DNA from: Arthrobacter sp. NEB 688
Lineage (GTDB): Bacteria > Actinomycetota > Actinomycetes > Actinomycetales > Dermatophilaceae
NCBI RefSeq assembly: GCF_013201035.1
Contig: NZ_CP053707.1
Location: 248,001-312,000 of the forward strand
Direction of reading: 5' to 3'
Length of the DNA: 64,000 bases
Below, piece by piece: positions 52,011 to 60,703 of this stretch. A model generated the notes under the pieces. It was not told the origin of the DNA. It did not search any database and was given only the letters and a program-made list of their open reading frames with translations. Position 1 is the stretch's first letter. Each line of letters begins with the position of its first letter. Both the position numbers and the translations under genes were made by a program.

Positions 52011-52059
52011 GGTTGTTGAGACAACTATTCGGTGCTACGTTGGTTGTAGCAACAACCAA
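52011..52059. promoter_or_regulatory. Two MarR-type operators
   Basis: TTGGTTGTAGCAACAACCAA (52040-52059) is a dyad with perfect 8-bp arms. GTTGTTGAGACAAC (around 52012-52025) is a second site with the same GTTGT half. They lie between the divergent marR gene and the reductase-like gene and cover the TACGTT -10 at 52036-52041. Confidence 0.7.
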
Positions 52060-52081
52060 CGATCGTCGAGGAGACACCGTC

Positions 52082-52657
52082 ATGACCGCAGTGACCATCA
52101 TCGGAGCGGGGTCCATGGGCTCGGCCATCGCCGCCCTGGCCGAGAAGGGCGGCAGCAGCGTCCAGGTGCTCGGCCGCGACGGCGCCGACCAGGCCGTGAC
52201 CGGCGACGTCGTCGTCCTCGCGGTCCCCTACCCGGCGCTGCGCGAGATCGCGACCGCCCGGTCCGCCGAGCTGGCCGGCAAGGTCGTCGTCGACATCACC
52301 AACCCGCTCGACTTCCAGACCTTCGACGCGCTCGTCGTCCCGGCCGACTCCTCCGCGGCCGCCGAGCTCGCGGCGCTCCTCCCGGACTCGCACGTCGTCA
52401 AGGCCTTCAACACCAACTTCGTCGCGACCCTCACCTCGGGCGAGGTCGCCGGTCGGCCGACCACCGTGCTCGTCGCGGGCGACGACGCCGACGCCAAGGC
52501 CACGCTCGCCGAGGTCGTCACGGCCGCCGGGCTGCGCGCCGTCGACGCCGGCAGCCTGCGCCGCGCCCGCGAGCTCGAGGCCCTCGGCTTCGTCCAGCTG
52601 ACCCTCGCCGTCGGCGAGAAGACCCCGTGGACGGGCGGTTTCGCGCTCGAGGCCTGA
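52082..52657 (+). CDS. NADPH-dependent F420 reductase-like protein
   Basis: This 191-residue Rossmann protein starts VTIIGAGSMGSAIAALAEKGG and has VVVLAVPYPALREI, VVDITNPLDF and VVKAFNTNFVATL, matching the NADP-oxidoreductase/F420-dependent family (COG2085). The in vivo cofactor partner is uncertain. ATG 52082 follows GGAG. Probable control is by the adjacent MarR protein. Confidence 0.85.
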   Translation: MTAVTIIGAGSMGSAIAALAEKGGSSVQVLGRDGADQAVTGDVVVLAVPYPALREIATARSAELAGKVVVDITNPLDFQTFDALVVPADSSAAAELAALLPDSHVVKAFNTNFVATLTSGEVAGRPTTVLVAGDDADAKATLAEVVTAAGLRAVDAGSLRRARELEALGFVQLTLAVGEKTPWTGGFALEA

Positions 52658-52677
52658 GCCGACCGACCGCAGCACGA

Positions 52678-52713
52678 GAGCCCCCGCACCGGCACCTGCC
52701 GGCGCGGGGGCTC
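52678..52713. terminator. Bidirectional terminator hairpin
   Basis: GAGCCCCCGCACCGGC (52678-52693) and GCCGGCGCGGGGGCTC (52698-52713) pair with one mismatch around a 4-nt loop. It separates the convergent reductase-like and MFS genes. Confidence 0.85.
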
Positions 52714-52738
52714 CGTCGTCGATCGTGGCGGCCGGCCC

Positions 52739-53923
52739 TCAGACGAGGGCGGGCTCGCGGGCCTCGGCGGGCTCGGCCGTCCGGGCGGAGCGCCGGGCGA
52801 CCACGAGGACGACGAGCCCGAGGGCCGTGACCGCGGCGCCGGCCCAGATCGGCGAGGTGTAGCCGAGGCCGGCCGCGATGGTCATCCCGCCGACCCAGGC
52901 GCCGAGGGCGTTGCCGACGTTGAACGCGGCGATGTTCGCCCCCGAGGCGAGGGTCGGGGCCTGGCCCGCGAACCGCATGATGCGCATCTGCAGGCCCGGC
53001 ACGGTGGCGAAGCCGAAGCCGCCCATGAGCACGAGCAGGACGACGGTGGCGGCCTGCGAGCGCGCGGCGAGCGCGAAGGCGACCATGACGAGGGTGAGCC
53101 CCGTGAGGACGAGCACGAGCGTGCGGTCGACGTCGCGGTCGGCGGCGCGCCCGCCGAGCAGGTTGCCCGCGAAGAGGCCGACCCCGAAGAGGACGAGGAG
53201 CCACGGGACCCAGCCGGCGGCGAAGCCCGAGACGCCGGTCAGCGTGTAGGCGATGTAGGTGAAGGCGCCGAACATCCCGCCGAAGCCGAGGACCGTCACG
53301 ACGAGCGAGAGCCAGACCTGACCGCTCGCGAAGGCCCGCACCTCGGTGCGCAGGCTCGTCGGCTGCCGCCCCTGCGCGCCGGCGGACGGGACGAGGACGG
53401 CGATGGCCACGAGCGCGAGGACGCCGATGCCGGTGATCGCCCAGAAGGTCGAGCGCCAGCCGTGGGCCTGGCCGAGGAAGGTGCCGAACGGCACGCCCAG
53501 CACGTTGGCGACGGTGAGGCCGGCGAACATCGTCGCGACGGCGCCCGCGCGCCGCTCGGGGGCGACGAGGCCGGCGGCGACGACCGACCCGATGCCGAAG
53601 AACGCCCCGTGGCACAGGGCCGCGACGACCCGGCCGGCCATGAGCAGGCCGTAGGTGGGGGCCAGCGCCGAGATGAGGTTGCCCGCGACGAAGAGCACCA
53701 TGAGGCCGAGCAGCACCGGCTTGGGGCGCAGCCGGGCGGTGGCCATCGTCAGCAGGACGCCGCCGACCGCGACGGAGAGCGCGTAGCCAGAGATGAGCCA
53801 CCCGGCGGTGGCCTCGGTGACGCCGAGGTCGCCGGCGACGTCGGGCAGGAGCCCGGCGATGACGAACTCGGTGAGCCCGATGCCGAAGCCGCCGGCGGCG
53901 AGGGCGAGGAGTGCGAGGGGCAT
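52739..53923 (-). CDS. MFS drug/sugar efflux transporter
   Basis: This 394-residue protein has 12 predicted helices, with the DHA1-family motif A-like loop (ATARLRPKPVLLGLMVLF) and the N-terminal GFGIGLTEFVIAGLLPDVAGDLGVTEATAGWLISGYALSVAVGG typical of AraJ/Cmx-type exporters. The substrate is unknown. ATG 53923 follows AAGGA. It is divergent from a second marR gene across an operator region. Confidence 0.9.
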   Translation of the reverse strand: MPLALLALAAGGFGIGLTEFVIAGLLPDVAGDLGVTEATAGWLISGYALSVAVGGVLLTMATARLRPKPVLLGLMVLFVAGNLISALAPTYGLLMAGRVVAALCHGAFFGIGSVVAAGLVAPERRAGAVATMFAGLTVANVLGVPFGTFLGQAHGWRSTFWAITGIGVLALVAIAVLVPSAGAQGRQPTSLRTEVRAFASGQVWLSLVVTVLGFGGMFGAFTYIAYTLTGVSGFAAGWVPWLLVLFGVGLFAGNLLGGRAADRDVDRTLVLVLTGLTLVMVAFALAARSQAATVVLLVLMGGFGFATVPGLQMRIMRFAGQAPTLASGANIAAFNVGNALGAWVGGMTIAAGLGYTSPIWAGAAVTALGLVVLVVARRSARTAEPAEAREPALV

Positions 53924-53957
53924 GACTGGTCCTTCTCGTGATGAGTGCACGCGGCGG

Positions 53958-54008
53958 TATCCCGCGTCTGCAAGTAACTGGGACGACGTTAGTTGCAGAC
54001 GCGGGATA
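53958..54008. promoter_or_regulatory. Dyad operator between MFS and marR genes
   Basis: TATCCCGCGTCTGCAA (53958-53973) and TTGCAGACGCGGGATA (53993-54008) are perfect 16-bp inverted repeats 19 bp apart. A further partial copy (TTGCAAGACGCGATA) follows at 54009-54023. They fit MarR dimer binding to control both genes. Confidence 0.75.
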
Positions 54009-54060
54009 TTGCAAGACGCGATATGATGGTGACGCACGTGGACGACGAGGAGGAGGACCG

Positions 54061-54498
54061 ATGGGGATCAGCGACACCGCGGTCGAGGTGCGCGCGCAGG
54101 GCTGGCGCCGGCTCACCGCGCTGCACGGGCTCATCGAGTCGACGCTCGAGCGCTCGCTCACCGAGGAGCACGGGTTGTCCGTCGTCGAGTACACCGTCCT
54201 CGACACGCTCTCGCGCCAGGACGGGTGGCACCTGCGGATGACGCAGCTCGGCCGCGCGGCCGCGCTCTCCCCCAGCGCCGCCACCCGGCTCGTCAACCGC
54301 CTCGAGGACCGCGGCCTCCTGACGCGCATCCTCTGCGCGGACGACCGGCGCGGCATCTACACCGAGCTGACGCCCGCAGGGCGCGACCTGCTCGAGCGCG
54401 CCCGTCCCACCGCCGACGACGCACTGCACGGAGCGGTCGAGCAGGCCCGCGACACACCGGAGCTCGCCGACCTCGTCGACGCCGCAGGCCTCGCCTGA
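54061..54498 (+). CDS. MarR family regulator of the MFS gene
   Basis: The winged helix of this 145-residue protein includes LSVVEYTVLDTLSRQDGWHLRMTQLGRAAALSPSAATRLVNRLEDRGLLTRILCADDRRGIYTELTPAG. ATG 54061 follows GAGGAGG. Divergence from the MFS exporter and the shared dyad suggest it represses that exporter until a ligand arrives. Confidence 0.9.
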   Translation: MGISDTAVEVRAQGWRRLTALHGLIESTLERSLTEEHGLSVVEYTVLDTLSRQDGWHLRMTQLGRAAALSPSAATRLVNRLEDRGLLTRILCADDRRGIYTELTPAGRDLLERARPTADDALHGAVEQARDTPELADLVDAAGLA

Positions 54499-54501
54499 GG
54501 G

Positions 54502-55068
54502 TCAGGCCTCGGGGCTCGTCGGCAGGTCCTCGAAGACCTCGAACGAGTAGCCGGTGTCGCGGTGGACCCGGCTGAGCAGCTGCACCGAAGAGACCTCCCA
54601 CTCGGGGCTCTCGTAGCGCCCCAGCGCCTCGACGACCTGCTCGAGCACGGGCACGGTCGTGGCGTCGGTGACCTTCGCGACGGTGAGCCGCGGCACGAAG
54701 AGGCGGCGGTCGACGTAGAAGGCGTGGTCGGCGACGAGCGGGGGCAGGTTGCGGGCGATGTGGGCCAGGTGCTCGACGTCGCCCTGCACCTTGAGGGCGA
54801 TGCTCGGGTCGGTCTCGTCCTCGAGCGCCCAGACGCCCGAGAGCCGGATGCGGGCCTTGAGCCCGAAGCGACGGGTCGGCCAGTAGAGCGCCTCGTGCAG
54901 ACGCCGCGCATCCGGGACCGTGAGGTTGCCGAGCCCGATGATCCGCAGCCGGAAGGCCCCCGCGTGGGTGAGCTCGAGCTGCTGGGCGGCGCCGGGGACG
55001 CGCGCGACGATGCCCGTGACCGCCTCACGGACGTGGTCCGGCGGCAGCACCGCCACGGACAGCTGCAT
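54502..55068 (-). CDS. 2'-5' RNA ligase-like (2H phosphoesterase) protein, catalytic His lost
   Basis: This 188-residue protein follows the 2H phosphoesterase/LigT length and layout. The two expected HxT/S motifs read RLRIIGLG (near residue 41) and PRLTVAKV (near residue 130), so both catalytic His appear replaced by Arg. It may bind RNA or nucleotides without cleaving, or be a family call error. ATG 55068 starts close to the conserved MQLSVAVLPPDHV. It is convergent with the marR gene. Confidence 0.75.
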   Translation of the reverse strand: MQLSVAVLPPDHVREAVTGIVARVPGAAQQLELTHAGAFRLRIIGLGNLTVPDARRLHEALYWPTRRFGLKARIRLSGVWALEDETDPSIALKVQGDVEHLAHIARNLPPLVADHAFYVDRRLFVPRLTVAKVTDATTVPVLEQVVEALGRYESPEWEVSSVQLLSRVHRDTGYSFEVFEDLPTSPEA

Positions 55069-55340
55069 GTCACCTCCTCACCCTCGTCGTCCGGTTCCAC
55101 GACATCGTGGCACCGCTGGCCCTCGTGTGCCGGGAGGCACGGGCCTGTGCGGACCGAACCACCCCGAGCCGGAGCGCCGCGCAGGCCGACTCGTCGCGCC
55201 GCGCCCGTCCCGGCCGCCGCCGGACCTCGGGCCCCGCGCCACCGGGAGTGGCCGGAGGTGACGCTACCCTCGGTCACGCGGGTGCGCGGGACATCCGGGC
55301 CACGGGGTGTCCTCGACCGGTCCGAAGTGCCTCCACCCCC

Positions 55341-55416
55341 GGGCCTCTAGCTCAACGGTCAGAGCTGCGGACTTTTAATCCGTAGGTTGTGGGTTCGAAT
55401 CCCACGGGGCCCACCA
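55341..55416 (+). tRNA. tRNA-Lys (anticodon TTT), CCA encoded
   Basis: The 76-nt cloverleaf has acceptor GGGCCTC/GGGGCCC, D arm GCTC/GAGC, anticodon loop CTTTTAA, T arm GTGGG TTCGAAT CCCAC, discriminator A and CCA. It is the attachment site of the element that follows: the integrase gene lies 0.6 kb downstream and the tRNA 3' end should be the left att core. Confidence 0.95.
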
Positions 55417-55637
55417 AAGCCGCAGGTCAACCGCGGTACCGCTGATCGCTCGCACCCCGAAATCAGGGGGGTGTGGCGATATGTGTGGCTACATCCCGTC
55501 ACTTCCGCCGGTCGGAGCAGGAGCTCTGCCACGGACATCGGCCCCGCCAGATCACCCTCACGGCGACGGCTCGCGATGTGGTCAACGGCATCTGCTGTGG
55601 TTGACTCCGGCGAACCCATTTCGTGGAAAGGAACCAC

Positions 55638-55961
55638 ATGGCCCAGCGAACGGTCACGATTTTCTCGGACGACCTCGATGGCAAGGAGAGCTCGGACATC
55701 GAGACAGTCGCATTCGGCTTCGACGGCGCCAGCTACGAGATCGACCTGTCGAAGAAGAACCGCGCTGCGATGGAGAAGGCTCTTGCGCCGTACCTCAACG
55801 CAGCGCGCAGGGCGACGAGCACCCGCGCACGCGCTACCCCTGCTCGCCGCGAAACCGTGACCTCGGATGACCGTGAGTGGCTGCGCAAGAACGGCTTTCC
55901 GGACGTCAAGGACCGGGGCCGGCTTCCCAGGGCAGCGATCGATGCGCTGAAGGGCCGCTGA
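55638..55961 (+). CDS. lsr2: Lsr2-like nucleoid protein
   Basis: This 107-residue protein has an N-terminal oligomerisation domain (VTIFSDDLDGKESSDIETVAFGFDGASYEIDLSKKNRAAMEKALAPYL), a basic linker, and a C-terminal DNA-binding domain (VTSDDREWLRKNGFPDVKDRGRLPRAAIDALKG) with the RGR AT-hook-like motif. Lsr2 silences AT-rich foreign DNA. As element cargo between the tRNA and integrase, it could quiet the element or act on host Lsr2. ATG 55638 follows AAAGGAA. Confidence 0.93.
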   Translation: MAQRTVTIFSDDLDGKESSDIETVAFGFDGASYEIDLSKKNRAAMEKALAPYLNAARRATSTRARATPARRETVTSDDREWLRKNGFPDVKDRGRLPRAAIDALKGR

Positions 55962-56001
55962 CAGCTCGACTGCATTGCCGCGTCTTTCGACGCTCGCGCT
56001 C

Positions 56002-57171
56002 TCACTCATTGCGCGCTATCCCGCCGTCGGTCGAGCCTTCCAGTGACTCCAACACCTCGGCCATCGCCGACGTTACGGCACGACGTCCCATGTAGACGTC
56101 CTGGGTCATCGAGATTCTCGAGTGCCCGAGCTGATCGGCAATCATTCGCGCACTCGCGCCGCTGCTGTCGAGAATGGTCGCGACCGTCTTTCGGTACGTA
56201 TGTGGGGTGACCCATTCGAATTGCGTTCCCTGCCGGACCCGACGGAATGCAGCGCCGACGTTGTTGCGGTCGCGATAGCCGCCTTTGGCGTCGGCGAAGA
56301 CGGGTCCATCGCTGATGCCCAGGCGGTCTCCTCGTGCGCGGAGCATCGTCAGGCACCAGCCCGGCAGCACCAGCACGCGGTAACTCGATCGCGACTTCAA
56401 CCGTGAGGCGATCAGCCCCTTGCCGTTCACGCGGATCACCGTGCGCTCGACGCTGACGACGCCTCGGTCGAAGTCGATGTCGGACCATCGCACGCCTAGG
56501 GCTTCGCCCAAACGCAGTCCTGTGGCGAGGACGAACCGCGCGAGCTCCGGGAGGTCACGCCGGCGGGCGAACTCATCCTCGTCAAGGACCGATAGCCACT
56601 CATGGACCTCGCTCGGCGTCAGCGCCTTCGCCGTACGGTCCCGATCGAGCTCGAGCGGTGTGACGTCACGGACGGGGTTCGTCGTCAGCCCGCCCTGGCG
56701 CACGGCCCAACCGCAGATCCCAGACAGAATGGTGCGGCACAGCTTCGCCGTCGCATAGCCCTTGGTCCGCAGGACCCCTTGGAGGAAGCGGTCGAGCCGG
56801 GCGGTGGTGGTCTCCGCCAGCAGCAACTCACCCAGCTGAGGGACAACGTGTCGCTTGACGGCGTGCCGGTACAGGTCGAGCGTCGAGGGGCTCCTCGTTC
56901 CCCGCTCGACACGCTCCTCGATCGAGGCAAGCCACGCGGCGGCCGCCGTCGACAAGGGCATCGCGGCCGCTACCCGATCCTGCTCCCCTCCCTCCAAGAC
57001 CCGGTTCAGCTCGCTCATGACCGCACGCCTGGCAGCTGCACGGGTCGGAGCGCTCTTCCGTATTCGTTGGCGGCGGCCGCTGAAGTCCCGGTAGTAGACG
57101 GTCGCAGACGTGCTGCGCCCTCTGGCTGCGTAGGAAATCTCGCCGTACTCACCGATGCCCAGTCGCCTCAT
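56002..57171 (-). CDS. int: Tyrosine recombinase (AICE integrase)
   Basis: This 389-residue protein has an N-terminal arm-binding domain, a core-binding SAM-like domain (residues 80-165) and a catalytic domain with Arg in ATGLRLGEALGVRW, HxxR as TPHTYRKTVATIL, LGH in QLGHSRISMTQDVYMGR and the nucleophile Tyr in the latter. It would integrate the element at tRNA-Lys. The start ATG 57171 overlaps the excisionase stop. Confidence 0.95.
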   Translation of the reverse strand: MRRLGIGEYGEISYAARGRSTSATVYYRDFSGRRQRIRKSAPTRAAARRAVMSELNRVLEGGEQDRVAAAMPLSTAAAAWLASIEERVERGTRSPSTLDLYRHAVKRHVVPQLGELLLAETTTARLDRFLQGVLRTKGYATAKLCRTILSGICGWAVRQGGLTTNPVRDVTPLELDRDRTAKALTPSEVHEWLSVLDEDEFARRRDLPELARFVLATGLRLGEALGVRWSDIDFDRGVVSVERTVIRVNGKGLIASRLKSRSSYRVLVLPGWCLTMLRARGDRLGISDGPVFADAKGGYRDRNNVGAAFRRVRQGTQFEWVTPHTYRKTVATILDSSGASARMIADQLGHSRISMTQDVYMGRRAVTSAMAEVLESLEGSTDGGIARNE

Positions 57172-57371
57172 GACGCCACGTTCGTTGAGAGGCCGGCCAC
57201 CCACGCCTTGACGTCCTCGGGGCGGTAACGCAGTCGTCGACCCACACGGCGACCAGGAGGGCCCACCCCCTGCCCTCGCCACGAGTAAAGAGTCTGGATC
57301 GGAACGCCGAGGTAGTAGCTCGCGTCTTCTACGCTCCAGAGGCGATCCTCGGCGAGCAGGTTGCCGTTCAT
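57168..57371 (-). CDS. xis: Excisionase-like HTH protein
   Basis: This 67-residue protein is a MerR-type HTH (LWSVEDASYYLGVPIQTLYSWRGQGVGPPGRRVGRRLRYRPEDVKAWV) as in AICE excisionases. It overlaps both rep (upstream) and int (downstream) by ATGA junctions, so production is coupled. It would bend att DNA and favour excision. Confidence 0.9.
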   Translation of the reverse strand: MNGNLLAEDRLWSVEDASYYLGVPIQTLYSWRGQGVGPPGRRVGRRLRYRPEDVKAWVAGLSTNVAS

Positions 57372-58879
57372 CCGGCAGCCCTCCTGGTTATCGAACGGGC
57401 AGTTGCCGAACGACTCTCCACAGGAGGGTCGCTGCCGCATAAAGCCTTGGCCTGCTCGTACTGCTCGCGCCATCTGCGACGTTGGACGACGGCCTCCATG
57501 ATGATGCTGGCCGACGAGCCTCCGTGGCTGACGACGGCCGACCAGAGGAAGCGCGCGTCGCCGTCCGAGGCCACGACATCGGCAGCCATCCGTCGCGCCG
57601 ACTCGACCTCGATGCCCGCCTCCTCGAGCGCTTGGCGGACGACGGCGGCGCGGTCAGCCTTGTGGTCCGCGAGCGTCTTCCCGGACCATCCGCGCGAGAC
57701 CAGGACCCGTCGCCCACCGACACCCAGGTGCTCTCGGTCGTGCGCCTTGCTGAGGCACCGTCCGGGGACGAGTCCGGCGCTGACGGTTCGTGGTTGAACA
57801 CCGAACCGCAGCCAGTTCGCGCAGTCGGGGGAGCAGGGCAGCCACCGAACCTCGGCATGGAGGCGGTCGATGTGGGCCTCGTACGAGGCGTTCGCGTCCC
57901 TGGCGTACGTCTCCCCTACGGCCTTGGTCAGATACTTCGTGAGGTAGCGGACTGAGCGGTCGGCATCTGGGGAGCCGGCGAGCAGCCCCTGGATGTCGAT
58001 CTGCGATCCGAATCGGAGAACGTGCGCCGGCCGAGCGAGAGGCTGCCTGTCCAACTCGTCCAGCGCCTCGGCCCACGTTTGAAGAGGAAGCCCGGTGATC
58101 GGATCGAGGTAGTCGAGGCCGTCCCACACCGGGAGCTCACTGACGTACACAGGATCGTCCATCGGCGGCCACCACAGCTGGTGGTAAGTCGCTGTGGTGA
58201 CCTCCTTGATGACGGCCCGGGGGATGGCTCCCCGAACGGCGACGTGGAAGTGTGGCGCGAGCCGCCGTTGCCCTTCGACGGCCCCGAAGTACTGCACCTT
58301 GTAGCCGGCGCACCGCCTGAGGTTCTGGAACCAGCGGTCGAGAAGTTTGGGGAAGTGGAGAGCGTCCAGAGCTGCTCGACGGTAGTCGTACTGCGCGAAG
58401 TCCCGAGGGGTGCCCGTTCCAGGAAGGATCCGTCCGTATCCCGGCAGCGTCAGCGTGATGAACATGGAGGGGCGGTAGGTGCGCCCCTCCGGCGACTCGA
58501 AGACCCGACCGACTGTTCTGTCCTCCTGTGAAATCCGCGGCAGATCCGGCGCGTCGCTTCGGCGGCTGGTTGAGCGAGTCCTGGCAACTGACTCTGGTTC
58601 AGGGAGTGACGTTTCAGCCCCGGCCACAACGACCTCTTGTAGCCGCTCAGGTTCCTCCGCGAGGTGCCAGCCCGCCAGGCACTGCGTCATCCGCAACTTC
58701 CTCGCCCGGGCGGCACACGAGGGGCAACGTGACTCTCGCGTCGACTGACAGGGCAGCGCGATGACCGAGGCTGCGCCGGTCTCCCGGTCGACGACCCTCC
58801 GCAACAACGGCCGGATGCAGACCTGTTCCTTGACGGCATACTCCTGTACCGCCTCGAGCGGAACGTCAGACAGCCTCAT
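57368..58879 (-). CDS. RepSA-type replication initiator
   Basis: This 503-residue protein matches the pSAM2 RepSA family. A Cys-containing N-terminal part (CPSCAARARKLRMTQ) is followed by the HUH core (FITLTLPGYGR, then APHFHVAVRG with the paired His) and a Tyr-containing YLTKYLTK segment as the nicking candidate. It would start rolling-circle replication of the excised circle. The 5' end overlaps whiB by 14 bp. Confidence 0.9.
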   Translation of the reverse strand: MRLSDVPLEAVQEYAVKEQVCIRPLLRRVVDRETGAASVIALPCQSTRESRCPSCAARARKLRMTQCLAGWHLAEEPERLQEVVVAGAETSLPEPESVARTRSTSRRSDAPDLPRISQEDRTVGRVFESPEGRTYRPSMFITLTLPGYGRILPGTGTPRDFAQYDYRRAALDALHFPKLLDRWFQNLRRCAGYKVQYFGAVEGQRRLAPHFHVAVRGAIPRAVIKEVTTATYHQLWWPPMDDPVYVSELPVWDGLDYLDPITGLPLQTWAEALDELDRQPLARPAHVLRFGSQIDIQGLLAGSPDADRSVRYLTKYLTKAVGETYARDANASYEAHIDRLHAEVRWLPCSPDCANWLRFGVQPRTVSAGLVPGRCLSKAHDREHLGVGGRRVLVSRGWSGKTLADHKADRAAVVRQALEEAGIEVESARRMAADVVASDGDARFLWSAVVSHGGSSASIIMEAVVQRRRWREQYEQAKALCGSDPPVESRSATARSITRRAAG

Positions 58880-59261
58880 CGAGATCCCTCGCTAACGTCG
58901 CCCTGGCAGCCTCTCTGACAACCGCATCGAGGGATTCCCCACGGTGGAGCCGCGCATCAAGGAGAGTTCGCTCCTCGGGTGCGAAACCTCCCCAAATGCC
59001 GTACTCCTCGCCGTAGAGCAACGCGGCAGCCAAGCAGCGCCGCCTCACGGGACAGGCCACGCACGCCTGCCGTGCCATCCGCGCAGCCGGCGTTCGAAGA
59101 TCGGCAAACCACGCGCCTGACCGGTCGCCGGCGCAGCGACCCCGAAGGCGCCAGCGAAGCCCGTCGAGCTCCTTGATCACGGATGGGGTAGTCCTCACGT
59201 GGGCGAGTGGCTGCCCGAAGGTGCGGAAGGCCACGCGGTGATGGTTGTCGCTGGAGGTCAT
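58866..59261 (-). CDS. WhiB-like iron-sulfur regulator
   Basis: This 131-residue protein has the four Cys of the Wbl [4Fe-4S] site: one in GRCAGD, then ACVACPVRRRC, and the turn motif GIWGGFAPEER. Wbl proteins bind the principal sigma factor. It lies inside the transfer/replication operon between the FtsK/TraB gene and rep, so it may time element activity to redox or developmental state. Confidence 0.92.
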   Translation of the reverse strand: MTSSDNHHRVAFRTFGQPLAHVRTTPSVIKELDGLRWRLRGRCAGDRSGAWFADLRTPAARMARQACVACPVRRRCLAAALLYGEEYGIWGGFAPEERTLLDARLHRGESLDAVVREAARATLARDLDEAV

Positions 59262-60703
59262 GCTGCTTCTCCCTGGTCTCGGTCGTTGTGGGGCTCGTCC
59301 GAGGTCGGGGACGGCGACAGCGAGGCGGACAGACTCAGGACGTCCTCGTCACTCAGGTACGACGCGCGGACCCGGCGCACGTCTCGAGTTCCCTCGGTGC
59401 GGATGTAGGCGACGCCGGGTGTGAGCTCGGAGATGTGGTCGGCGCGGGCTCCACGCTCACGGGCGCCGTCACCGAGCACCATGTCGACCTGGATGGGGTT
59501 GTCCAACCTCATCGCGATCCGCGTCGGGAAGAGGTCTCGCCATCCGACGACGTCCTTCCCCGGGTCCTGCACGGCGGCGATGACGGTGATGCCCACCGCC
59601 CGGCCCTGGGTGAGCAGCAGCCCGAGCGAGTGCTCGATGCGTCGGACGACCGAGCGTTCCGCGAAGGCGCTGAGCGTGGCGAGCTCGTCGATGACGACGA
59701 CCAGGTGCGGACTGTCGGATGAAGGACTGTGCGAACGGAGTCCGTGCGTCGACAGGTCCAGGCTGCGCCGGCTCTTGAGGTCGACGGCCTCCTCCAAGAG
59801 GTCACACATCGCCTCCGGATGCCCGCCTTCGAACCTGGCGAAAGCGCCCCGCCCGAGGCCGAGCTCCATGCCGCCCTTCGGGTCGATGGCCCAGACCTGG
59901 ACCCAGCCTTGCTTGATGGCTGGCGAGAGGCCGTGGATCAGGCTCCAGAGGACCGATCCCTTGCCGGCTCCAGTTGCGCCCGCGATGAGCGCGTGTGTGC
60001 CTTCGACCCTGAAGCGCCAGGCCTTGCCGTCGTCCCCCATGCCGAGTGGCACGCCAGCGAGCGCAACTGGTCCGGCAGGTACTGGAGGCACCACCCGCGC
60101 CAAGGGGTCATGTCGTCGGAGCTCGAGCCACACGCGTCCGGGCCGGGCGAGGACTACGCGAGCATCGGCCACGTGGAAGGCGTGCCCCACGGCCTCGGCC
60201 CGCCGCGCGACATCGTCTGGTGTCAGACCCACAGGAAGCCGTAGGAGCAGCCGGTCGATGCCGGCCGAGCTGACAGTGACTCGCAGAATGATGGGAATCC
60301 TGTGCCGCGCGGGTTCATCGTGGACCACCACCCCGTGCGGATGCACGACGAGTCCGCACCGGGTCGCGACGCGGTGCCACCGGAACCGGTACACGGGAGC
60401 CCTCCACAGGAGCGCAAGCCGTGGACCGGTAACTCTGTGGAACGACTCTGGCCGCGCCAACCGCCAACCGACGAGCCCAGCGACCACCGTCGTCGCCACC
60501 CCGGCTCCCGCCCGGAGCCCGCCGAGCCAGGCTAGAACCAGACAGACGCCGAGGGTTCCTGCCGTCAGCGGGTGCCGACAGAGGACGACGACGCCCCCGA
60601 CGACTAGCCTCGCGAGAAGCCAGATACTCCGCACGACGGCCTCGAGAGTCATCGACAGCGGGTCGTCGGCCTCGGTGATGATTTGGGAATGGTGCAACTT
60701 CAC
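59258..60703 (-). CDS. FtsK/SpoIIIE-type DNA transfer protein (TraB/TraSA-like)
   Basis: This 481-residue protein has two N-terminal membrane segments (LLARLVVGGVVVLCRHP and GVCLVLAWLGGLRAG), then the ATPase domain with Walker A GATGAGKGS and Walker B LVVVIDELATLSAFAERS. AICEs of this type move double-stranded DNA using a single hexameric TraB pump and short clt sites. The GTG start overlaps the previous stop (GTGA). Confidence 0.9.
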   Translation of the reverse strand: MKLHHSQIITEADDPLSMTLEAVVRSIWLLARLVVGGVVVLCRHPLTAGTLGVCLVLAWLGGLRAGAGVATTVVAGLVGWRLARPESFHRVTGPRLALLWRAPVYRFRWHRVATRCGLVVHPHGVVVHDEPARHRIPIILRVTVSSAGIDRLLLRLPVGLTPDDVARRAEAVGHAFHVADARVVLARPGRVWLELRRHDPLARVVPPVPAGPVALAGVPLGMGDDGKAWRFRVEGTHALIAGATGAGKGSVLWSLIHGLSPAIKQGWVQVWAIDPKGGMELGLGRGAFARFEGGHPEAMCDLLEEAVDLKSRRSLDLSTHGLRSHSPSSDSPHLVVVIDELATLSAFAERSVVRRIEHSLGLLLTQGRAVGITVIAAVQDPGKDVVGWRDLFPTRIAMRLDNPIQVDMVLGDGARERGARADHISELTPGVAYIRTEGTRDVRRVRASYLSDEDVLSLSASLSPSPTSDEPHNDRDQGEAA

